In this document: in pieces, positions 5,075 through 11,676 of the stretch | Numbering within the stretch: position 1 is the stretch's first letter | How the letters are laid out: each line of letters starts with the position of its first letter | From: Chromatiales bacterium | Lineage (GTDB): Bacteria > Pseudomonadota > Gammaproteobacteria > CAMYNG01 | Direction: 5' to 3' | Assembly (NCBI GenBank): GCA_027021685.1 | Contig: JALUTW010000173.1 | Coordinates: forward strand, 1 to 12,576 | Length of the DNA: 12,576 nt | Translations under genes and position numbers: made by a program | The notes under the pieces: generated by a model | Told to the model about the DNA's origin: nothing | What the model saw: only the letters and a program-made list of their open reading frames with translations | Databases searched by the model: none

Positions 5075-6278
5075 CATCACTCCTGCCACTGCCGGCACCG
5101 TCCGGCCCGGGCCCGGCCTGATAGTCGATGCTGACCCGGTCCCCCGCCACCGGCCGGAAGCGGTTGTCGGCGAAGGCCTTGTGGTCCGGGTGCTCGCGGT
5201 AGCTGTCGATGACCGCCGGGTGCACGAACTCCACCAGCCAGCAGAACCGGTAGCGGGCGTCGGCCTTCACCGCGGTGCCGGTCACCACCCGGCGCACGCC
5301 GGGGATGCGGGACAGGACCCGGCGGCCCTCGGCCATCATGTCCCCCACCTCGGCCTCCCCGACGCCCTCGACGTTGTACAGGATCACGTGCTCCACCGGG
5401 CGCCAGGGGGCGGCCGCGGCCAGCACCGCCTCGGCCCGGCCGCTGGAGCCGAACACCCGCATGCAGCGGGCGGTCTCCTCCGCCACCGCCTCGCGCACAC
5501 CGGCCAGCAGCGCCGTGTAGCCGGCGCCCTCGCGGTCGTTGGCGCGGATGCGGGCGGCGGCGGCGTCGGCCAGGGCGGTATAGTAGTTGATCTTGCTCAC
5601 GCCGTTGGCGATGAGGCGGCGGAACTGCTCGTCCGACAGGCCGGTGCCGCCGTGGATCACCAGCGGCCGGCCCACCGCGGCGTTGATGGCGGCCAGGCGC
5701 TCGAAATCGAGCCTCGGCTCGCCGCGCAGGCGCCCGTGGACGGTGCCCACGGAGACGGCGAGAAAGTCCACCCCGGTCTCGGCCACGAAGCGCGCCGCCT
5801 CGTCCGGGGCGGTGTAGACCACCTCGCCCGGGTGCCGCTCGGCGTCCTCGCCTTCCACCCCGGCCACGTAGCCCAGCTCGCCCTCCACCGGCACGCCGCA
5901 GGCATGGGCCATGTGCGTCACCTCGCGGGTGGCGGCGACGTTCCCGGCATAGGGCCGGTGGGAGGCGTCCACCATCACCCCGTTGCAGCCCAGATTGATG
6001 GCCCGCACCGCCGATTCCAGCGAGGCACCGTGATCGAGGTGAATGGCCACCGGCACGCCGGCGCGCTCCGCGGCGGCCACGCTGGCGGCCATGGCCAGCT
6101 CGAAATCGTAGTAGTCGAAGTGGGACTCGGCCAGGGACAGGATCACCGGCGAGCGCTCCCGCTCCGCCGCCTGCATGATGCCGTCGAGGAACTCCAGTCC
6201 CACCAGGTCGAACCCGCCCACGGCATAGCCTTCGGCGTAGGCGTGGGCCAGCATGTCCTTCATGTTGACCAGCGGCAT
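5070..6278 (-). CDS. cbbA: class II ketose-bisphosphate aldolase fused to a C-terminal Dabb domain
   Basis: A 402-residue zinc aldolase; class II enzymes cleave or form fructose- or sedoheptulose-bisphosphate, a Calvin-cycle step. AAGGAGG (6291-6285) lies 6 bases before the ATG and the gene starts 24 bases after cbbO, so it is co-transcribed. Barrel residues 1 to about 290 carry HLDHG (Asp82, His83), VEGELGYV (Glu132), SVGTVHG (His181), VIHGGTG (His209 and phosphate loop) and KINYYT (Asn231), so the metal and catalytic set is complete. The usual AFN-type segment near strand 1 reads GGFDLVG, with Asp24 in place of Asn. Residues about 295-387 form a separate Dabb (stress-responsive alpha-beta barrel) domain: VEHVILYNV, then SRIPGVRRVVTG, then REHPDHKAF and DRVSIDYQ. 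Family members normally end near residue 285-350. Substrate preference is inferred from the operon; a GatY/KbaY-like sugar is possible. Confidence 0.82.
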   Translation of the reverse strand: MPLVNMKDMLAHAYAEGYAVGGFDLVGLEFLDGIMQAAERERSPVILSLAESHFDYYDFELAMAASVAAAERAGVPVAIHLDHGASLESAVRAINLGCNGVMVDASHRPYAGNVAATREVTHMAHACGVPVEGELGYVAGVEGEDAERHPGEVVYTAPDEAARFVAETGVDFLAVSVGTVHGRLRGEPRLDFERLAAINAAVGRPLVIHGGTGLSDEQFRRLIANGVSKINYYTALADAAAARIRANDREGAGYTALLAGVREAVAEETARCMRVFGSSGRAEAVLAAAAPWRPVEHVILYNVEGVGEAEVGDMMAEGRRVLSRIPGVRRVVTGTAVKADARYRFCWLVEFVHPAVIDSYREHPDHKAFADNRFRPVAGDRVSIDYQAGPGPDGAGSGRSDV

Positions 6279-6302
6279 GGCGGGCCTCCTTCTTCGTCTG
6301 GG

Positions 6303-8633
6303 CTACTTGGTCAGGCTGGCAAACAGCACCGGCAGCTTCTCCGGCAGCTTCTCCACGTGATCGATGATCGTGTAGTGGTTGGCGCCGAAGATGCGCTTGA
6401 CGTAGGCATCGGCGTTGGGATCCAGGGTCAGGCAGTAGGTGAGGATGCCGCGGGTGTGCAGCTCCTCCACCGCCTTGCGCGTGTCGTGACGCAGGTGCTG
6501 GGGATCGCGCTCGTCGATGTCGGCCGGCTCGCCGTCGGTGATGAGCAGCAGCAGCTTGCGCCGCTCCGGCTGCTGCAGGAGGTGATGGGCGGCATGGCGC
6601 ATGGCCGCCCCCATGCGCGTGGACAGCCCGCCGCGCATGCCGGCCAGCCGGGCCTTGACCTCGTCGTCGAACTTCTGGTTGAAGTCCTTGAACCGGTAGT
6701 ACTGGACGTCGTGGCGGCCGTCGGAGGCGAAGCCGTGGATGGCGAAGGGGTCGCCGATGCCGTCGATGGCCACCGCCACCAGGGCCGCCGCCTCGCGGGT
6801 GAGCTGGAGCACCGTCTTGTCGGTGCCCTCCACCAGCTCGTTGGTGGACTCGGAGAGATCGAGCAGAATCGTCACCGCCAGGTCGCGGCGCTTGATGACG
6901 TTGCGCATGGTGATGCGCGGGTTGGGCTGCTCGCCCATGCGAATGGCGATCATGGCGTCCACCGCCGCGTTGATGTCGATCTCGTCGCCGTCCTCCATGT
7001 TGCGCACCCGCTGCACGCCCTCGGGCTGGAGCATGTCGATGATCTGCTTGATGCGGAACGACACCGGCTTGTACTCGGTGAGAATGGCGTCGATCTCGTC
7101 CGGATCCCCCTTGGGCTGCCGGCGCTCGTACACCGTGACCCAGTCGGGGCGGTGGAGCTGGACCTGGTAGTCCCACTCGGGGTAGTGGTAGGGCTCGGAG
7201 ATGGGCTCCTTGCCCCACATCTCGTTGTAGCTGACGCCCTCGTCCTCGTAGGGAAAGAATTCGGTCGCGCAGACCCAGATCTCCTGAGCGTCGTCGCCGG
7301 CCAGTTCGCAGTCCACCTCGTTGGCCATCTCGATGGCGCTGACGTACTTGCGTACCTGGCGCTGCGACGCGGGGATGTACTCGATGGCCTCTTCCCAGGA
7401 AAGTTCCTCGAACTCCCACACGAAGCGGTTGTCGTCCCGGTAGGGAATGCGGATGGACTCCAGGATGCGCAGGCTGGGCACGTCGCGGCGAGCGGCGAAG
7501 AGGTTGAACAGGTCCAGGCCCAGGTGCCAGGAGAAATTGTTGTCGTAGGCGCTGGCCGCGATCCCGGCATGGAAGCGCGCCGCCAGCTCGTTGAGCTGCC
7601 GGTCGTCGCTGGTGACGGTCTCGTCCAGCAGCATGTGGGCGAAGCGTTCCAGCTTCTCCACCGTGGGATGCTCCACGGTGCCGTCATATTCGGCCGCCAG
7701 CAGGGTCCCCCACAGCTTCTTCAGGCCGGGAAAGGCCTGCACCGCCAGGTATTCGATGCGCGCATCCTCGGCCAGGCCGATGAAGAACATCTGGGCCGGG
7801 CTCAGGCCCTCGGCCGAGATGCGCGAGGTGGTGTAGTTGACGTGGGCCGCCATGTGTGCGGCCATGGCGCGGTACAGTTCCAGGCCCTTGACCCCGGCGA
7901 AGTCGTCCACCGCATCGGGCAGGTGCAGGACGTGGTGATCGATGTAGGGCTTGAAGCCCTCGTGGTCCGCCGCCGCCGGGCGCAGGAAGAAATCGCGGCC
8001 CCAGAGCGCGCGGAGGTAGAAATTGAGCTTGCGCTGGGTATCCACGAACAGGGTGCCGCGCCGCTCCTTCTGCAGCACGGCCCTGCTGTCCTGGGTCTCC
8101 AGGTTGAAATAGGCCACCAGGTTGTTGAGGTCGCGGCGGTAGGCCTCGGCCCCGAAGTTGGCCCAGCGCCGCAGCCCGGAGAGTGTGAGCTTGGACAGCA
8201 GCTCGTCGATGTGGCTGAGCATGGGGCGCAGGCCCCGGGCGGCCTTGGCCGAGAGCTGGTGGATCAGGGTGAGATAGCCGCGCAGCAGCTCCGGGTCACC
8301 CAGGCGGCGGGCGGCGGTGGGCAGGGACGAGAACAGCAGGGCGATGACCTCGCCCGAGGTCATGGAGGACAGCTTGAGTGCCGCATTGAGGCAGTCGCGG
8401 ATGATGTCCTCGCCGCACTCCTTGACCACCAGCGGCATCTCCTGCAGGTAGGAGATGACCACGTCCTTGCCCCGGCCCAGGCTGCACAGGCCCTTGGCCC
8501 CCTCCAGGTATTCCTGCAGCCCCGCCGGCGACATGATCCGTGCGGCCTCGTGGAAGGTGCCCTCGAGGGCCTCGCGGATGGCGGGATCGACGTCCTGCAG
8601 GCAGTCCTGGTAGTCTTCGAACCGTACCGTCAC
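6303..8633 (-). CDS. cbbO: RuBisCO activase adaptor CbbO (vWA domain)
   Basis: A 776-residue CbbO. With the AAA+ ring CbbQ it forms the Q2O2-type RuBisCO activase, in which one CbbO docks the hexamer onto RuBisCO and inhibitory sugar phosphates are expelled at the expense of ATP. The start is GTG at 8633: GGAGGAG (8646-8640) lies 6 bases upstream, 23 bases separate it from the cbbQ stop, and the protein then opens TVRFEDYQDCL. The same frame stays open through cbbQ, but that part is only a shadow. The C-terminal 190 residues are a von Willebrand A domain with a full metal site (MIDAS): DLSES at 592-596, Thr672 in LSTRMG and Asp700 in LLITDGEPAD. The middle region is the long helical CbbO/NorD-like part. 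Length is normal and no lesion is seen. Confidence 0.93.
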   Translation of the reverse strand: MTVRFEDYQDCLQDVDPAIREALEGTFHEAARIMSPAGLQEYLEGAKGLCSLGRGKDVVISYLQEMPLVVKECGEDIIRDCLNAALKLSSMTSGEVIALLFSSLPTAARRLGDPELLRGYLTLIHQLSAKAARGLRPMLSHIDELLSKLTLSGLRRWANFGAEAYRRDLNNLVAYFNLETQDSRAVLQKERRGTLFVDTQRKLNFYLRALWGRDFFLRPAAADHEGFKPYIDHHVLHLPDAVDDFAGVKGLELYRAMAAHMAAHVNYTTSRISAEGLSPAQMFFIGLAEDARIEYLAVQAFPGLKKLWGTLLAAEYDGTVEHPTVEKLERFAHMLLDETVTSDDRQLNELAARFHAGIAASAYDNNFSWHLGLDLFNLFAARRDVPSLRILESIRIPYRDDNRFVWEFEELSWEEAIEYIPASQRQVRKYVSAIEMANEVDCELAGDDAQEIWVCATEFFPYEDEGVSYNEMWGKEPISEPYHYPEWDYQVQLHRPDWVTVYERRQPKGDPDEIDAILTEYKPVSFRIKQIIDMLQPEGVQRVRNMEDGDEIDINAAVDAMIAIRMGEQPNPRITMRNVIKRRDLAVTILLDLSESTNELVEGTDKTVLQLTREAAALVAVAIDGIGDPFAIHGFASDGRHDVQYYRFKDFNQKFDDEVKARLAGMRGGLSTRMGAAMRHAAHHLLQQPERRKLLLLITDGEPADIDERDPQHLRHDTRKAVEELHTRGILTYCLTLDPNADAYVKRIFGANHYTIIDHVEKLPEKLPVLFASLTK

Positions 8634-8656
8634 CCCGGTCTCCTCCGCCTGCCGAT

Positions 8657-9463
8657 TCAGCCGAAGAAAGTCTGCACGGCGGCGCTGAGGGTGTCGCGCA
8701 TGTCGGGATCGTCGGTGAGCGGCACCACCATGGTCATGGTGCAGGCCGCCACCGGCTCGATGCCCTTGCTGATGAGCTGGCCGGCATAGACCAGCAGGCG
8801 GGTGGAGATGCCCTCGTCCAGGCCGTGGCCCTTGAGGTTGCGGGCGCGGTGGGCGATCTGGACCAGCTTGGCCGCGGTGTCGGCATCGACCCCCGATTCC
8901 CGCGCGACGATCTCGCTTTCCAGCTCGGCCTCGGGGTAGTCGAAATCGAGCGCGCCGAAGCGCTGCTTGGTGGACTGCTTGAGGTCCTTCATCAGGCTCT
9001 GGTAGCCGGGATTGTAGGAAATGACGAGCTGGAAGTCGGGATGGGCCTCGATGAGCTCGCCCTTCTTGTCCAGCGGCAGCACCCGGCGATGGTCGGTGAG
9101 CGGATGGATCACCACGGTGGTGTCCTGGCGCGCCTCCACCACCTCGTCCAGGTAGCAGATGGCACCGATGCGGGCGGCGACGGTGAGCGGTCCGTCCTGC
9201 CACTTGGTGCCGTCCTTGTCGAGCAGGAACCGGCCCACCAGGTCGGAGGCGGTCATGTCCTCGTTGCAGGCCACGGTGATGAGCGGGCGCTTCAGTTTCC
9301 AGGCCATGTACTCGACGAAGCGCGACTTGCCGCACCCGGTGGGGCCCTTGAGCATCATGGGCATGCGGGCGGCATAGGCGGCCTCGTACAGTTCCACTTC
9401 ATTGCCCACCGGGCGGTAGAAGGGTTCCTCTTTGATCAGGTACTGCTTGGCATCGGCACTCAT
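8657..9463 (-). CDS. cbbQ: RuBisCO activase AAA+ subunit CbbQ
   Basis: A 268-residue MoxR/NorQ-type AAA+ ATPase that assembles as a hexameric ring and, with CbbO, remodels inhibited RuBisCO. Seen: Walker A GPTGCGKS at 40-47, Walker B ICYLDEV at about 102-108, sensor 1 ISYNPG (Asn151), an arginine finger candidate in STKQRF (Arg168) and sensor 2 STRLLVYA (Arg222). The ATG at 9463 has AAGGAA (9474-9469) 5 bases upstream and matches the usual CbbQ N-terminus (QYLIKEEPFYRPVG). It follows cbbS after 108 bases that contain an intrinsic terminator, so its message should be scarcer than cbbLS. It precedes cbbO by 23 bases. Confidence 0.95.
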   Translation of the reverse strand: MSADAKQYLIKEEPFYRPVGNEVELYEAAYAARMPMMLKGPTGCGKSRFVEYMAWKLKRPLITVACNEDMTASDLVGRFLLDKDGTKWQDGPLTVAARIGAICYLDEVVEARQDTTVVIHPLTDHRRVLPLDKKGELIEAHPDFQLVISYNPGYQSLMKDLKQSTKQRFGALDFDYPEAELESEIVARESGVDADTAAKLVQIAHRARNLKGHGLDEGISTRLLVYAGQLISKGIEPVAACTMTMVVPLTDDPDMRDTLSAAVQTFFG

Positions 9464-9510
9464 GGCAATTCCTTGGATTGCTTCTGGTTGGACGTGGAAT
9501 GTCCGGCAAC

Positions 9511-9543
9511 AAAAACCCCCGGCCGGCGGAGCCGGCCAGGGGT
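9511..9543 (-). terminator. intrinsic terminator between cbbS and cbbQ
   Basis: On the minus strand a 13-bp stem with one mismatch (9543-9531 pairing with 9527-9515, loop TCC) is very GC-rich and runs straight into TTTTT (9515-9511). It starts 29 bases after the cbbS stop. The plus strand has no T-run after the stem, so it works only for the cbb direction. Since cbbQ has no evident promoter of its own in the remaining 47 bases, it probably terminates partially and sets the cbbLS to cbbQO ratio. Confidence 0.8.
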
Positions 9544-9571
9544 CTTCGGGCTCGGATCCCCGGGCCGGTCG

Positions 9572-9928
9572 TTACACGGGCTTGCCGCGGAACACGACGA
9601 ACTCCAGGCCCTTGGTCTGCCGGTAGTTGTCGTAACCCACGATGCGCACGTGGTGCGTGGGATGGGCCTTGTGACAGGCCTCGGCCTCGCCCAGGATGCG
9701 CTCCACGTCGGTCTCGCCGAACATGGGCAGCTTCCACATGTACCAGTAGTGGTCGAAGGCGTGCTCCGGCTCGGTGTGCTCGATGGCCGGGTTCCAGCCC
9801 TGCTGGACGATGTACTGCAGCTGCTTCCGGATCTCGTCCTTCTCCATGGCCGGCAGGTACGAGAAGGTCTCGAACTTGCGGCTGCCGGGATCGCTCAGGC
9901 TCGATTGATAGTCCTGCATTTCACTCAT
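9572..9928 (-). CDS. cbbS: RuBisCO small subunit, form IA (non-carboxysomal type)
   Basis: A 118-residue small subunit that caps the CbbL octamer to give the L8S8 enzyme. Signature blocks are FETFSYLPAM, QLQYIVQQGWNPAIEH, YWYMWKLPMFGE and HHVRIVGYDNYRQTKGLEFVVFRG. The ATG at 9928 has GGAGTG (9941-9936) 7 bases upstream. The N-terminus carries LSDPGSRKF (residues 11-19), a short insert that I recall as a mark of the IAq form, whose genes associate with cbbQ/cbbO, and that is missing in carboxysomal IAc small subunits. That agrees with the absence of carboxysome genes in the window. It follows cbbL after a 140-base structured spacer and is followed by a terminator. Confidence 0.97.
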   Translation of the reverse strand: MSEMQDYQSSLSDPGSRKFETFSYLPAMEKDEIRKQLQYIVQQGWNPAIEHTEPEHAFDHYWYMWKLPMFGETDVERILGEAEACHKAHPTHHVRIVGYDNYRQTKGLEFVVFRGKPV

Positions 9929-9994
9929 GGGTGTTCACTCCAAAAAATTGTGTCTCGGTTCACTGCCGGCGGGTCCGTGCACGGCGTGACCCAA

Positions 9995-10045
9995 CCGGCG
10001 GCCGGGGGCTGGCCGCCGGGTGCCGGAAAAACCCCGCACCCGGCG
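9995..10045 (-). other. two mutually exclusive hairpins between cbbL and cbbS
   Basis: Hairpin A has a perfect 10-bp stem (10014-10023 with 10036-10045, 12-base loop). Hairpin B has a perfect 9-bp stem (9995-10003 with 10011-10019, 7-base loop). They share 10014-10019, so only one can form at a time. Neither is followed by a U-run on the minus-strand transcript, so they are not standard terminators. In the cbbL-cbbS spacer (9929-10068) they are good candidates for RNA processing, 3'-end stabilisation or translational control of cbbS. Confidence 0.6.
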
Positions 10046-10068
10046 ACCGGCAACTGGTCCCCGGCCCC

Positions 10069-11490
10069 TCACTTGTGCGCGACGTCGAGCTTGTCGACGG
10101 TGTCGAACTCGAACTTGATCTCCTTCCAGGTCTCCATCGCCATCTTCAGCTCGGGGCTGTGCTTGGCCGCGGCAGTGAGGATCTCCTTGCCCTCCTTCTC
10201 CAGCTCGCGCCCCTCGTTGCGGGCCTTGACACAGGCCTCCAGGGCCACGCGGTTGGCGGCCGCACCGGCGGCGTTGCCCCACGGGTGGCCCAGGGTGCCG
10301 CCGCCGAACTGGAGCACGGCGTCGTCACCGAAGATGGTGACCAGGGCCGGCATGTGCCAGACGTGGATGCCACCGGAGGCCACGGCGAACACGCCCGGCA
10401 TGTGACCCCAGTCCTGGTCGAAGAAGATGCCGCGGGAACGGTCTTCCTTGATGTACTTCTCGCGCAGGAGGTCGATCCAGCCGAGGGTGGCCTGGCGGTC
10501 GCCCTCCAGCTTGCCCACCACGGTGCCGGTGTGCAGGTGGTCGCCGCCGGACAGGCGCAGCAGCTTGGCCAGCACGCGGAAGTGGATGCCGTGGTGCGGG
10601 TGGCGGTCGATCACCGCGTGCATGGCGCGGTGGATGTGGAGCAGGATGCCGTTGTCCCGGCACCACTGGGCCAGGCCGGTGTTGGCGCACCAGCCGCCGG
10701 TGATGTAGTCGTGCATGATGATGGGCGCACCCAGCTCCTTGGCGAACTCGGCACGCTTGAACATCTCGTCCGGCGTCGGCGCGGTGACGTTGAGGTAATG
10801 GCCCTTGCGCTCGCCCGTCTCCTGCTCGGCCTTGTGGATGGCCTCCATGACGAACTCGAAGCGCTGGCGCCAGCGCATGAACGGCTGCGAGTTGACGTTC
10901 TCGTCGTCCTTGGTGAAGTCGAGACCGCCGCGCAGGCACTCGTACACGGCGCGGCCATAGTTCTTGGCCGACAGGCCCAGCTTGGGCTTGATGGTGCAGC
11001 CCAGCAGCGGCCGGCCGTACTTGTCCATCTTGTCGCGCTCCACCTGGATGCCGTGGGGCGGACCGTTGCAGGTGGTGATGTAGGCGAGCGGGAAGCGCAC
11101 GTCTTCCAGGCGCAGGGCGCGCACCGCCTTGAACCCGAACACGTTGCCCACCAGGGAGGTGAACACGTTGACCACCGAACCCTCCTCGAACAGGTCCAGC
11201 GGATAGGCCACGAAGGCGTAGAAGCGCTCGTCGTCGCCGGGCACGTCCTCGATGGCGTAGGCCCGGCCCTTGTAGTGATCCAGGTCGGTGAGCAGGTCGG
11301 TCCACACCGTGGTCCAGGTGCCGGTGGAGCTCTCGGCGGCCACGGCGGCGGCGGCCTCCTCGCGCGGCACGCCGGGCTGCGGCGTGATCTTGAAGCAGGC
11401 CAGGATGTCGGTGTCCTTGGGCGTGTAGTCGGGCATCCAGTACGTCTCGCGGTACTCCTTCACGCCCGCCTCGTAGGTCTTGACTGCCAT
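10069..11490 (-). CDS. cbbL: RuBisCO large subunit, form IA
   Basis: A 473-residue large subunit, which carboxylates ribulose-1,5-bisphosphate to two 3-phosphoglycerates, the CO2-fixing step of the Calvin cycle. All key residues are present: Glu53 in AAESSTGTWT, Lys168 and Lys170 in TIKPK, the carbamylated Lys194 with Asp196 and Glu197 in GLDFTKDDEN, His287 in HIHRAM, His320, loop-6 Lys327 in GTVVGKLEG, and Ser372 in ASGGIH. The ATG at 11490 has GGAGGAA (11503-11497) 6 bases upstream; the frame remains open to 11631 but without similarity. Length is standard for form I. The proteobacterial style and the cbbQ/cbbO partners place it in form IA. It is first in the operon, divergent from cbbR, with an approximately 100-base structured leader. 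Confidence 0.98.
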   Translation of the reverse strand: MAVKTYEAGVKEYRETYWMPDYTPKDTDILACFKITPQPGVPREEAAAAVAAESSTGTWTTVWTDLLTDLDHYKGRAYAIEDVPGDDERFYAFVAYPLDLFEEGSVVNVFTSLVGNVFGFKAVRALRLEDVRFPLAYITTCNGPPHGIQVERDKMDKYGRPLLGCTIKPKLGLSAKNYGRAVYECLRGGLDFTKDDENVNSQPFMRWRQRFEFVMEAIHKAEQETGERKGHYLNVTAPTPDEMFKRAEFAKELGAPIIMHDYITGGWCANTGLAQWCRDNGILLHIHRAMHAVIDRHPHHGIHFRVLAKLLRLSGGDHLHTGTVVGKLEGDRQATLGWIDLLREKYIKEDRSRGIFFDQDWGHMPGVFAVASGGIHVWHMPALVTIFGDDAVLQFGGGTLGHPWGNAAGAAANRVALEACVKARNEGRELEKEGKEILTAAAKHSPELKMAMETWKEIKFEFDTVDKLDVAHK

Positions 11491-11531
11491 GCGCAGTTCC
11501 TCCGTCGGTTGCAACGTTCGAGATTCGGTCT

Positions 11532-11557
11532 GGCGTGCTCCCCCGGGGGAGCACGCC
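11532..11557 (-). other. 26-bp perfect palindrome in the cbbL leader
   Basis: Each half reads GGCGTGCTCCCCC and its exact complement follows with no spacer, centred at 11544/11545. It ends 41 bases before the cbbL ATG and would lie inside the mRNA leader if transcription begins near 11592. As RNA it would make a very stable hairpin. No T-run follows on either strand, so it is not a canonical terminator. It may be a 5' stabiliser or a protein site. Confidence 0.7.
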
Positions 11558-11569
11558 GGAATCCTGTGG

Positions 11570-11587
11570 CGGGGGCACCGGCCCCCG
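11570..11587 (-). other. second leader hairpin near the cbbL transcription start
   Basis: A perfect 7-bp stem (CGGGGGC at 11570-11576, GCCCCCG at 11581-11587) with loop ACCG. It would lie at about +6 to +23 of the predicted cbbL message, 12 bases before the larger palindrome, so the leader would begin with two adjacent hairpins. Confidence 0.5.
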
Positions 11588-11598
11588 GGTGGAGGACA

Positions 11599-11626
11599 AG
11601 TATAGGAGGCGATGGCATAAAGTAAA
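11599..11626 (-). promoter_or_regulatory. candidate cbbL operon promoter
   Basis: On the minus strand TTTACT (11626-11621) and TATACT (11604-11599) are 16 bases apart. The -10 is strong and the -35 is poor, as expected for an activator-dependent promoter. The predicted start is near 11592, leaving a leader of about 100 bases to the ATG at 11490. The -35 sits within the CbbR-type half-sites listed next. Confidence 0.55.
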
Positions 11627-11652
11627 CTCAATGTTTATGATTGAATACATAA
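11616..11652. promoter_or_regulatory. CbbR binding region with phased half-sites
   Basis: Three TNA half-sites occur at 10-base steps: TAA 11618-11620, TCA 11628-11630 and TGA 11638-11640. This fits the TNA-N7-TNA pattern known for CbbR operators. Two dyads overlap the array: CATAAA (11616-11621) with TTTATG (11634-11639), and TTATG (11635-11639) with CATAA (11648-11652). The latter contains T-N11-A-like LysR symmetry. Relative to the cbbL start this spans about -24 to -60, the usual LysR-type activation zone. It also covers the -35 of cbbR, so autorepression is likely. Confidence 0.6.
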
Positions 11653-11669
11653 GCAAAACCTTATACAAT
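11641..11669 (+). promoter_or_regulatory. candidate cbbR promoter
   Basis: TTGAAT (11641-11646) and TACAAT (11664-11669) are spaced by exactly 17 bases, a good sigma-70 promoter. The predicted start, about 11676, is directly at the cbbR ATG (11677), implying a leaderless message. An overlapping TATACA (11662-11667) would start about two bases earlier. Confidence 0.55.
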
Positions 11670-11676
11670 TTCCATC

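Noticed and set aside
5181..8789. A 1202-codon plus-strand frame across the aldolase, cbbO and part of cbbQ
   Set aside because: It is a mirror of the third-position GC bias in those genes. The translation is rich in His, Gly, Val and Leu with no domain, and all three minus-strand genes are intact.
8634..9335. cbbO frame extended upstream through cbbQ
   Set aside because: The extension is an out-of-frame shadow of cbbQ. The GTG at 8633 has an ideal Shine-Dalgarno and gives the usual CbbO length.
11532..11557. Palindrome read as a terminator for cbbR or an upstream gene
   Set aside because: No T-run follows on either strand, and it lies between two divergent start codons, where no gene ends.
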